A stretch of DNA of 64,000 nucleotides, from NCBI GenBank assembly GCA_963710535.1, contig CAVQAW010000010.1:1-64000 (forward strand). Direction: 5' to 3'. A program made the position numbers and the translations under genes. Every line of letters begins with the position of its first letter. Positions within the stretch are counted from its first letter, which is position 1. The DNA is from Pelagihabitans sp963710535 (GTDB taxonomy: Bacteria > Bacteroidota > Bacteroidia > Flavobacteriales > Flavobacteriaceae). Of this stretch, positions 1 through 6,456 are shown piece after piece. Under the pieces are notes generated by a model. That model was not told where the DNA came from. It made no database searches and saw only the letters and a program-made list of their open reading frames with translations.

Positions 1-105
1 ATAAAAATGGGTCACGGCCAACCAAAAGGAATCATAGGGTGTCGCTCCCAGCCCATTGATATAAACAAAGGCCTTTCTATCCCACTGCAATAAAAAATCG
101 AGCAT
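1..105 (-). CDS. PAP2-family phosphatase, N-terminal part (runs off the left edge)
   Basis: Only the first 35 codons are in the window. The ATG is at 103-105 and the protein begins MLDFLLQWDRKAFVYIN, followed by LGATPYDSFW. This start is typical of small flavobacterial membrane phosphatases of the phosphatidic acid phosphatase 2 family. The catalytic motifs would lie outside the window, so activity cannot be judged. It follows the tatA-like gene by 8 bp on the same strand and is probably cotranscribed with it. The same start recurs at 6028 in the second copy of the duplication, where Gly18 is replaced by Arg and the gene is cut off. Confidence 0.6.
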   Translation of the reverse strand, partial: MLDFLLQWDRKAFVYINGLGATPYDSFWLAVTHFY

Positions 106-113
106 CCTGGGAC

Positions 114-452
114 TTAGCTTCGTTTGATCGTACCGGTCACGTCATCCACACCTTTCTTTACCTGATCGATCTCCTTGGTAAGGTCTTTGGTAATTCCGGA
201 AGAGATATTATCCTTCACACTATCGAAGTCTTTTTTAAGGTCGGTCACAAAACTGGTATCTATGCCCTGTTTGTCGGCACTTTTCTGGATTTCCTTCTTG
301 ATGTCTTCGGTGGCGTCCTTCAGTTGGCGCATCCCTTTGCCCAATCCCCTTGCGATATCGGGAATCTTATCAGCTCCAAAAACCATGACCACGATGAACA
401 TGATAAAGAATATCTCACCACCGCTTATGAATAAAAAATACGTCATCATCAT
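114..452 (-). CDS. tatA: TatA/E-family twin-arginine translocase subunit
   Basis: This is a 112-residue protein with the TatA plan: one N-terminal membrane helix (about residues 3-25, ending MFIVVMVFGADKIPDIARG), an amphipathic helix (GKGMRQLKDATEDIKKEIQ), then a charged tail. The FGADKIPDIARGLGKGMR stretch is the conserved hinge and amphipathic segment. TatA oligomers form the pore for export of folded proteins with an RR signal, such as the M15 peptidase at 27997. Three consecutive ATGs (452, 449, 446) can start it. I prefer one of these to the ATG at 485 because a -7 box at 457-464 lies just upstream. It follows the M1 peptidase gene but is separated from it by a terminator. An identical copy lies at 6037-6375. 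Confidence 0.85.
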   Translation of the reverse strand: MMMTYFLFISGGEIFFIMFIVVMVFGADKIPDIARGLGKGMRQLKDATEDIKKEIQKSADKQGIDTSFVTDLKKDFDSVKDNISSGITKDLTKEIDQVKKGVDDVTGTIKRS

Positions 453-456
453 ACCA

Positions 457-464
457 CAAATATA
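457..464 (-). promoter_or_regulatory. Promoter -7 box for tatA (copy 1)
   Basis: The minus strand reads TATATTTG, an exact match to the Bacteroidota TAnnTTTG element. A TTG lies 18 nt upstream as a -33 candidate. The box ends 4 nt before the first ATG, so the transcript would have essentially no leader. The same box is at 6380-6387 in copy 2. Confidence 0.55.
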
Positions 465-485
465 GGAAGAAGTTTCACTGCCCAA

Positions 486-515
486 TAAAAAAAGCCCTGC
501 GAAATGCAGGGCTTT
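486..515 (-). terminator. Terminator after M1 peptidase gene (copy 1)
   Basis: A perfect 10-bp stem, AAAGCCCTGC / GCAGGGCTTT, with a 5-nt loop is followed on the minus strand by a run of seven T. It lies just after the M1 peptidase stop codon and before tatA. Confidence 0.85.
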
Positions 516-533
516 ACATAATATTTTTAGGGT

Positions 534-2843
534 TTACTTTCCTTTGATCGATTCCTTCAAACGATCGAATTCGGAAGGCGCCTCCTTCTTGGGCCAGGAA
601 TTATTGGTGGTATCGATATCCGCTGTTTCGCCTTTAGGGTCGACGATTACCTGTGTAAGTTCATTCTCGGAAGCAATGACCACCCGCACTTCCTTATCGT
701 TCTTTCGCCATATTTCTGCAGGGTAGGTGATTTGCTGTGTGCTGCCATTGGCATAGGAATATTCCACGATCAACGGCATGGGCAAGCCTCCGGGCTTGTC
801 ATAGGTAATTTCATAGAAATATTTGGGCGACTTCACCTTGGCTCTTTCGGCCTCGCTCAGGTTGTCCATCAAAAATTCCTTCAAAGTCTGCGAGTTTTCT
901 TGGGCCGTTTTGCCCTTTAGGTTTGGATCGGCATCTTCACTGCCCTCTTCAGCAAGATAAACTACTGGGTTTAAATCGGCTTCGTTCACATTACGCGATG
1001 CCATATACTCCCTCGTCTTCTTATTGGGCTGGTTCGAAACATAGTATTTTTTGATGCCCTTCACGCCAATGTCGACATAATCGGTGGTATAGAACCAGCC
1101 CCTCCAATACCAATCGAGATCAACGGCCGAGGCGTCTTCCATGGTTCGGAAGAAATCTTCGGGGGTGGGGTGTTTGAACATCCAACGATGCGAATAGGTT
1201 TTGAAGGCATGGTCGAACAGTTCCCTGCCCATCACCGTCTCCCTAAGGATATTGAGTGCGGTAGCGGGCTTGCTATAGGCATTGGGGCCCAACTGAAACA
1301 CATTTTCGGGATTCTCCATGATCGGGGATATGGTACTTTGATCTCCGGCCATATAGGGTACGATGGCCGCCGGATCTCCCCTTCTGGAGGGGTAATTCGA
1401 ATTGGGCGCGATGGCTTCCGGATATTTTTCGCCGAATTCCTGCTCGGCCATATATTGCATAAAGGTATCAAGGCCTTCATCCATCCATCCCCACTGCCGT
1501 TCATCCGAATTGACGATCATCGGGAAAAAGTTGTGCCCCACTTCATGGATGATCACGCTCAGCATACCATATTTTACGCGGTCGGAATAGGTGCCGTCTG
1601 CATTGGGCCTACCGTAGTTCCAACAGATCATGGGGTATTCCATGCCTTGGTTCTTGGCATGAACCGAAATGGCTTTCGGATAGGGATAGTCAAAAGTATG
1701 GCTCGAATAGGACTGCAACGTATGCGCAACGGCCTTGGTGGAGTATTCCTCCCATAAGGGATTGCCCTCTTTCGGATAAAGTGAAACGGCCATGACGTCC
1801 TTGCTGCCGACTTTTACCGCCTGCATGTCCCAAATAAATTTTCTGGAAGTGGCAAAAGCATAGTCACGCACATTTTCGGCCTTGAATTTCCAGGTCTTCT
1901 TTTTGTCGGAAAAACCTTTTTCCGCAGCCTCCGCTTCGGCCTGGGTTACGATGAGCACAGGCTTATCGTAGGTTTTGATGGCTTTTTCGTAGCGTTCCAT
2001 CATCGCTTTGGAAAACACTTCCTTTCTGTTCTGTAAAACGCCGGTAGCATCCAATATATGGTCGGCGGGCACCGTAATGCTCACATCATAGTTGCCAAAA
2101 GTGAGCGCAAATTCACCATTGCCCCAAAATTGGTGGTTCTGCCAGCCCTCCACGTCGTTATAGACCGCCATCCTGGGGAAAAACTGGGCGATCACATAGG
2201 CCCTGTTGCCATCTTCCGGAAAATATTCGTAACCCGACCTGGCCCGATCCACGGTATGGTCGGGGATGTTATAGTTCCATTTGATACTAAAAACATACTG
2301 TTCCTTGCTCTTCAAAGGTTGAGGCATGTCGATCCGCATCATCGTGAAATTCACGGTATGGGGCAAAGGATTGCCAGCCGCATCCTTCACCGATTCGATG
2401 ATAAAACCGCCATCGAAAGGTTCGGTCAGATACTTTTTGGTGAAGTCCTCCACCTTGTAATTATCGGCCAACTGGGTATCGTTTCTGAGCAAGGCCTTGG
2501 AGTCTTTGGTCCGTATATTCTGGTCCAGCTGTATCCAGAGGTATTCCAATTGATCGGGCGAATTGTTGATGTAGGTAATGGTTTCCTCCCCGTAGATATG
2601 GTGGTTCTTGTCATCGAGTTCTACATTGATCACATAATTGGCCTGTTGTTGGTAATAGTCTGGGCCCGGTGCCCCGGCAGCGGTACGATAGGTGTTGGGG
2701 GTTGCAAATTCCTCATAGAGCTGTTTGAACTTGCTTTGGCTGTAATGGCCTGGCTCCCTTTCTTTTGGAGCTTGTTGTGCAATGGCGAACATCCCACAAA
2801 GGAGAAAAGCCGCCAATGCAAAACCATGTTTTGAATTCATCAT
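534..2843 (-). CDS. M1-family zinc metallopeptidase, exported (copy 1)
   Basis: A 769-residue protein with a signal peptide (residues 1-23, cut near IAQQ). The M1 zinc site is complete: H433-E434-V-G-H437 with the third ligand E456 (WMDEGL), in the HExxH-18-E spacing. GMEYPMI stands in for the GAMEN substrate-binding motif. Family members are aminopeptidases acting in the periplasm or at the outer membrane; no T9SS sorting domain is visible. The start is the first of two adjacent ATGs, in an A-rich context. It probably forms a run with the DUF6702 and carboxypeptidase-regulatory-like genes upstream. Residue 424 codons before the end differs between copies (Ser in VGSKD here, Asn in copy 2). 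Confidence 0.9.
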   Translation of the reverse strand: MMNSKHGFALAAFLLCGMFAIAQQAPKEREPGHYSQSKFKQLYEEFATPNTYRTAAGAPGPDYYQQQANYVINVELDDKNHHIYGEETITYINNSPDQLEYLWIQLDQNIRTKDSKALLRNDTQLADNYKVEDFTKKYLTEPFDGGFIIESVKDAAGNPLPHTVNFTMMRIDMPQPLKSKEQYVFSIKWNYNIPDHTVDRARSGYEYFPEDGNRAYVIAQFFPRMAVYNDVEGWQNHQFWGNGEFALTFGNYDVSITVPADHILDATGVLQNRKEVFSKAMMERYEKAIKTYDKPVLIVTQAEAEAAEKGFSDKKKTWKFKAENVRDYAFATSRKFIWDMQAVKVGSKDVMAVSLYPKEGNPLWEEYSTKAVAHTLQSYSSHTFDYPYPKAISVHAKNQGMEYPMICWNYGRPNADGTYSDRVKYGMLSVIIHEVGHNFFPMIVNSDERQWGWMDEGLDTFMQYMAEQEFGEKYPEAIAPNSNYPSRRGDPAAIVPYMAGDQSTISPIMENPENVFQLGPNAYSKPATALNILRETVMGRELFDHAFKTYSHRWMFKHPTPEDFFRTMEDASAVDLDWYWRGWFYTTDYVDIGVKGIKKYYVSNQPNKKTREYMASRNVNEADLNPVVYLAEEGSEDADPNLKGKTAQENSQTLKEFLMDNLSEAERAKVKSPKYFYEITYDKPGGLPMPLIVEYSYANGSTQQITYPAEIWRKNDKEVRVVIASENELTQVIVDPKGETADIDTTNNSWPKKEAPSEFDRLKESIKGK

Positions 2844-2913
2844 TTTTGCGTTAATTTTTAGAAGCCGGGAATTTATGATTTTTATACAGACAATTTAAAA
2901 AAATGTTACAAGT

Positions 2914-3402
2914 TTAACATTCCTTTATTGTGATCGCGCATGAGCACAAAACTTTTTTCTTATCTCTGATCTTAAAATGGACCACATTTTGCTGTTCCTC
3001 AAAAACATCGGTAAGGATATCGTTTTGAATTTGGATGGAAGTGGTATTTGGCAGATCGATTTTGGGGACTTCGAGGTAACAGATGAGCACGTCGAAATCA
3101 TATTTTATCGCCAATAGGTCATAGGGTACCGATTCTCCGTTGACCTCAACCTTGAATTTGGCCCTTACATATTTTTCAATGAACCCGTTGGCGCCCTCCA
3201 TCTCATCTTCGGTGGCCAATTGGGCCTTGACATCATATCTTTCCATCAGCACCTTCTCCATATCATCGATAAAGATCCGTGAGGTGATCTGCAGGCTTTT
3301 GTCTTTGTCGGAATAGCCCACATTTGTCACACTGATGTAAAATTTGTGGGCCACCGTAAAGGCGAAAAGGGGCAGCAATAAAAAGAGCAAGGTCTTGCGC
3401 AT
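2914..3402 (-). CDS. DUF6702 family protein, C-terminus frameshifted (copy 1)
   Basis: An exported protein of 162 residues. The signal peptide starts MRKTLLFLLLPLFAFT, followed by AHKFYISVTNV, typical of the DUF6702 family of unknown function in Flavobacteriia. I place the start at the ATG 3400-3402, directly before the signal peptide, rather than at in-frame ATGs 27-42 nt upstream. A six-T run at 2952-2957 (seven T in copy 2) shifts the frame after DKKK, so the protein ends VLCSCAITIKEC instead of the copy-2 ending SFVLMRDHNKGMLNL. The copy-2 ending looks like the family, so this copy is the altered one, either mutated or through a sequencing error. Confidence 0.75.
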   Translation of the reverse strand: MRKTLLFLLLPLFAFTVAHKFYISVTNVGYSDKDKSLQITSRIFIDDMEKVLMERYDVKAQLATEDEMEGANGFIEKYVRAKFKVEVNGESVPYDLLAIKYDFDVLICYLEVPKIDLPNTTSIQIQNDILTDVFEEQQNVVHFKIRDKKKVLCSCAITIKEC

Positions 3403-3461
3403 CGGTTTTAAGGGGTAATTTACAATCATAGCATAACAATTCATGTGCCAAAATCGATGCC

Positions 3462-4244
3462 TCAGTCGAGCGAATTGTTTTGGCGGTACAACATACTTCT
3501 TTTGGTCATGTATTCCCAGATCTTCAACCGATCATGGGTGTCGACCAAGGCTTGAAAATTGGGGTCTACCTCACAATAATACATGAAATCCGAAATTTTT
3601 TCCTGTGGGATTCCCAGGTCTGCGGTGATCAGGGAGTCTATATAAAATTCCCTGACACGGAGGGTCCTTGCATAGCTTTTTTCGACCTTGACCAGGTTTT
3701 TCAAGCGTTTGGTTCGACCGCTAATGGCATTGATCAGCGGGTCGAAGCTCATATAAGGGTTCGCAGTCGCGGCAAAGAGTTCCCTTTCTGCCTTGGTGAC
3801 CGGTTTTACATAGGCATTGGGCAACCCTAGGGTCGAAGCGGTAACCACGGGTTCGGTAAGCAGTCGATCGGCATCGCGCGACATGTCGCCGGTGAGGTTA
3901 TAGGGCATCAGTACCACCTCATCCAACTCGGTGACCGATTCTTCAAGGGGGACGGTGAAAAATTTGCTATCCAGTAGGGAAAGTGTCACCAACACTTCCT
4001 TACGCTTGTACTGTACCGCCGAAAAAACCAGGGTGTCGTTGAGTTTGGCATTGATCGAAAAATTCCCATTGGCATCGGTGATCGTCGCCCTTTTTGTTGT
4101 GGTGTTCAACACATGGGTGGCGGCCACATCCCCATCCCTACTGTAAACGCGACCTTCCAACCGTTTTTCGGCAAAAACGTTCTGGGCCTTTGCCGATATT
4201 GAGGCCAGCAACATCAGGATCACGACCCAATTACTTTTCAACAT
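3462..4244 (-). CDS. Exported carboxypeptidase-regulatory-like domain protein A (copy 1)
   Basis: A 260-residue protein with a signal peptide (cut after AKAQ near residue 21) and one CarboxypepD_reg-like beta-sandwich (about residues 28-105: LEGRVYS..G..A..HVLN, then T.TDANGNFSI and L.FSAVQYKRK). The rest, about 150 residues, is a conserved flavobacterial tail without recognised catalytic motifs. Such proteins sit at the outer membrane; the domain is also the N-terminal plug extension of many TonB-dependent receptors, but no barrel follows here. The start overlaps the end of the upstream gene by 14 bp, so the two are probably translationally coupled. Confidence 0.75.
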   Translation of the reverse strand: MLKSNWVVILMLLASISAKAQNVFAEKRLEGRVYSRDGDVAATHVLNTTTKRATITDANGNFSINAKLNDTLVFSAVQYKRKEVLVTLSLLDSKFFTVPLEESVTELDEVVLMPYNLTGDMSRDADRLLTEPVVTASTLGLPNAYVKPVTKAERELFAATANPYMSFDPLINAISGRTKRLKNLVKVEKSYARTLRVREFYIDSLITADLGIPQEKISDFMYYCEVDPNFQALVDTHDRLKIWEYMTKRSMLYRQNNSLD

Positions 4245-4989
4245 CCAAACTCTTGAGATAGGCCATACTATTGGTGACCAAGTAATCGATCAATTGAAAT
4301 TCGTTGTCTTTCTTCAAAAGGGAGCGTTCGGGCGCCTTGGTATCGAGATATGCCAAAAACCCATCGATCTGATCCTGTTTCAGTTTCAGGTCCAACACGA
4401 AAAACTCATCGTCATAAACCTGTCGCAATACCTCACTGACCTTTAAGGGCGCTTTGTCGCTGTCGTCGTTGGTACTTGCCTTGAGCAGTGCCTTGAAGAT
4501 GTTGACGAAATTGAGGCCGTCGGTCATGCCCCTTTCGGCCCTTGAAAGGGCTATGTTGTCTACTTCTGACGAACGGTCGGTCTCATATTCATATTTTTTG
4601 AACTGTTCGTTCTGCATTTCCAAGAACCTTGCCTGGTCTTCGGGGGTGACCACCACTTCGCTCAGCTCGGTGACTTTTTCCTGGACCTCTATCACCAGTC
4701 TATTTTTCTGGAGCAGGTCGTCCGTGATCTTCACCACCTGCAATTGGTAGTTTACGGCCGAGAAAGCCAATTCGTCCCCCACTTTCACCAAAATGGCAAA
4801 ACGCCCATTTTCGTCGGTTGCCGTGGCATTTTCGGTGGTGATGTTTATCACGTTCTCATTGGGCACGTTCACATTGCGATACAGCACCTGGCCCCGCAAC
4901 AGAACCCGGTCGTCCTGGGCTTGCAGCACCGCGATGGAACCGACGAGAAAGAGGAATATCAAGGAGGTAAGATTCAGAATTTTTTTCAT
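4231..4989 (-). CDS. Exported carboxypeptidase-regulatory-like domain protein B (copy 1)
   Basis: A 252-residue paralogue of the next gene. The signal peptide starts MKKILNLTSLIFLFLV and is cut after VLQAQ. The CarboxypepD_reg-like domain spans about residues 25-105 (LLRGQVLYRN, T.TDENGRFAI, LAFSAVNYQ) and ends in a LSEVVVTP segment, as in SusC/TonB-type plug extensions. The C-terminal half is helical with no known motif. I use the ATG at 4987-4989 because the in-frame ATG at 5019 adds ten residues before the signal peptide. First gene of the minus-strand run in this unit. Function unknown beyond likely envelope location. Confidence 0.75.
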   Translation of the reverse strand: MKKILNLTSLIFLFLVGSIAVLQAQDDRVLLRGQVLYRNVNVPNENVINITTENATATDENGRFAILVKVGDELAFSAVNYQLQVVKITDDLLQKNRLVIEVQEKVTELSEVVVTPEDQARFLEMQNEQFKKYEYETDRSSEVDNIALSRAERGMTDGLNFVNIFKALLKASTNDDSDKAPLKVSEVLRQVYDDEFFVLDLKLKQDQIDGFLAYLDTKAPERSLLKKDNEFQLIDYLVTNSMAYLKSLDVEK

Positions 4990-5130
4990 ATGGATAAATA
5001 AAATACAAGTTAGCTTCATAAAAAAAAACGCACCACTAAACTTTTGTTAATTCGTCTTCCAACACGGACGTCGGGTCATTCCTTTTGTCGATTGCAAGGC
5101 TTTTTCAGGCACAGGCCCAACCTTTGGAAA

Positions 5131-5160
5131 ACCGTTCACCGAAGATAGGTCCCCGTTCAC
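5131..5160 (+). promoter_or_regulatory. Paired 9-bp direct repeat, LytTR-like operator candidate (copy 1)
   Basis: ACCGTTCAC (5131-5139) and CCCGTTCAC (5152-5160) are separated by 12 bp, so they lie two helical turns apart on the same face. They stand about 65-95 bp before the predicted start of the fibre gene transcript. The length, spacing and GTT core match the layout of LytTR-type response regulator sites, though the last base of each half differs from that consensus. The interval also faces the divergent minus-strand operon. Confidence 0.4.
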
Positions 5161-5186
5161 CTTAAACCAAATTCAATTTACCCTTT

Positions 5187-5221
5187 TTTGATAGGTGGGT
5201 AGCAAGATAATCTTATTTTTG
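5187..5221 (+). promoter_or_regulatory. Promoter of the truncated fibre gene (copy 1)
   Basis: The -7 box TATTTTTG (5214-5221) matches TAnnTTTG exactly. TTTG at 5187-5190 is a -33 candidate with a 23-bp spacer. The predicted transcript start is about 40 nt before the ATG at 5265. Confidence 0.55.
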
Positions 5222-5264
5222 TTGGTCCGGTCCCCTTTACTATAAATGGCCAAAATCTTAGTTT

Positions 5265-5927
5265 ATGAGAACATTGGGATTATCATTGTTCATCGTTTTG
5301 TTTGTCTCCCTTACCGGCTTCGGGCAGGTAAAAATTGGGGACAATCCCCAAAATATAGACCCCTCGGCGGTGCTGGAGCTCGAGAGCACCACCAAGACCC
5401 TGATCATCACCCGGGTGACCACCGCCCAGATGGAGGCGATCGCGCCCAGTGTGGGCGCCTTGGTATACAATACCGACCTGGGCTGCGTGCATTATTACAA
5501 CGGGGCGGCATGGGTGAACCTCTGTGTGGAAGGCAATGTGGCCATCACCACGGAAGCCATCGTGAATGAGGGGGGGCCGAGAACTATTGTACTTACCGTT
5601 ACGCCGGACGGCAACAATTTGGAAGTGGCCCCCAACAGCATCCGCAGCGAACAGATCGTGGACGGGGGCGTGAACGGGGTCGACATCCAGAACAATTCGA
5701 TCGGGCCGAACAAGCTGGCCGATAATTCGGTGAACCGCGACAAGCTCTCCGAAAATGCGGTAGGCCTCGAGGCACTGGACACCGATGAGGTGACCCTGGG
5801 CAGCTTGATCAACGATGCCGGTTTTATCGCGTTGAGCCCCGATCCCGCCAACGACATCACCGACAACGGCGGGGCGTTTTTCGACCAGCAGCCCCTGCTC
5901 GATGCCATTGCGGGGATCCAGGTATAA
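5265..5927 (+). pseudogene. Surface-fibre protein, truncated by the duplication junction
   Basis: The first 220 codons of a paralogue of the gene at 11189. It has a signal peptide (cut after GFGQ), the shared N-terminal module (VLELEST, LIITRVTTAQM, LVYNTD, YYNGAAWVNLC), then the start of the stalk with NSIGPNKLADNSV-type units. At 5913-5923 the sequence switches into the PAP2 gene and ends at a stop at 5925-5927, whereas the copy-2 gene continues for about 1,000 more codons. Between residues 95 and 190 it differs from copy 2 by in-frame substitutions and indels, such as VNEGGPRTIVLTVTPDG against VNSLSTIVLTPTADG. It is therefore a variant, not a plain duplicate. Confidence 0.8.
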
Positions 5928-6028
5928 AAATGGGTCACGGCCAACCAAAAGGAATCATAGGGTGTCGCTCCCAGCCTATTGATATAAACAAAGGCCTTTC
6001 TATCCCACTGCAATAAAAAATCGAGCAT
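5912..6028 (-). pseudogene. PAP2-family phosphatase 5' fragment at the duplication junction
   Basis: The first 39 codons of the PAP2 gene (ATG 6026-6028), through THFYTWIP, then the junction. Beyond it the frame runs on as meaningless antisense of the fibre gene. The TWIP residues, encoded by 5912-5923 and absent from the fibre gene, show that the break lies within the GGGGATCC stretch. There GGGGA is common to the PAP2 sequence and the fibre gene. Confidence 0.75.
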
Positions 6029-6036
6029 CCTGGGAC

Positions 6037-6375
6037 TTAGCTTCGTTTGATCGTACCGGTCACGTCATCCACACCTTTCTTTACCTGATCGATCTCCTTG
6101 GTAAGGTCTTTGGTAATTCCGGAAGAGATATTATCCTTCACACTATCGAAGTCTTTTTTAAGGTCGGTCACAAAACTGGTATCTATGCCCTGTTTGTCGG
6201 CACTTTTCTGGATTTCCTTCTTGATGTCTTCGGTGGCGTCCTTCAGTTGGCGCATCCCTTTGCCCAATCCCCTTGCGATATCGGGAATCTTATCAGCTCC
6301 AAAAACCATGACCACGATGAACATGATAAAGAATATCTCACCACCGCTTATGAATAAAAAATACGTCATCATCAT
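6037..6375 (-). CDS. tatA: TatA/E-family twin-arginine translocase subunit (copy 2)
   Basis: Identical at protein level to the copy at 114-452: one N-terminal membrane helix, the FGADKIPDIARG hinge and an amphipathic helix, 112 residues. Its -7 box TATATTTG is at 6380-6387. If the duplication is real the cell has two identical genes; if it is an assembly artefact there is one. Confidence 0.85.
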   Translation of the reverse strand: MMMTYFLFISGGEIFFIMFIVVMVFGADKIPDIARGLGKGMRQLKDATEDIKKEIQKSADKQGIDTSFVTDLKKDFDSVKDNISSGITKDLTKEIDQVKKGVDDVTGTIKRS

Positions 6376-6379
6376 ACCA

Positions 6380-6387
6380 CAAATATA
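6380..6387 (-). promoter_or_regulatory. Promoter -7 box for tatA (copy 2)
   Basis: TATATTTG on the minus strand, identical to 457-464, ending 4 nt before the first of three ATGs. Confidence 0.55.
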
Positions 6388-6408
6388 GGAAGAAGTTTCA
6401 CTGCCCAA

Positions 6409-6438
6409 TAAAAAAAGCCCTGCGAAATGCAGGGCTTT
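6409..6438 (-). terminator. Terminator after M1 peptidase gene (copy 2)
   Basis: The same 10-bp stem (AAAGCCCTGC / GCAGGGCTTT) and minus-strand T-run as at 486-515. Confidence 0.85.
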
Positions 6439-6456
6439 ACATAATATTTTTAGGGT

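Larger units (their letters stand above)
1..5923. repeat. Tandem duplication, copy 1 (5.92-kb unit)
   Basis: Bases 1-5923 are repeated almost exactly at 5924-11847. The offset is 5923 bp before a T-run at 2952-2957 and 5924 bp after it. The unit holds the PAP2 start, tatA-like gene, M1 peptidase, DUF6702 gene, two carboxypeptidase-regulatory-like genes and the 5' end of a fibre gene. Only scattered substitutions separate the copies up to about 5540. The last 380 bp (fibre coding sequence) differ much more, including in-frame indels. No insertion sequence or transposase lies at the junction. Confidence 0.9.

Noticed and set aside
5900..5940. Insertion sequence or transposon as cause of the tandem duplication
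   Set aside because: No transposase frame, inverted repeats or target-site duplication at the junction; only a 5-base shared stretch.
5495..6028. A 177-codon frame starting with the PAP2 N-terminus
   Set aside because: Beyond residue 39 it is antisense of the fibre gene, produced by the duplication junction, not a real fusion.
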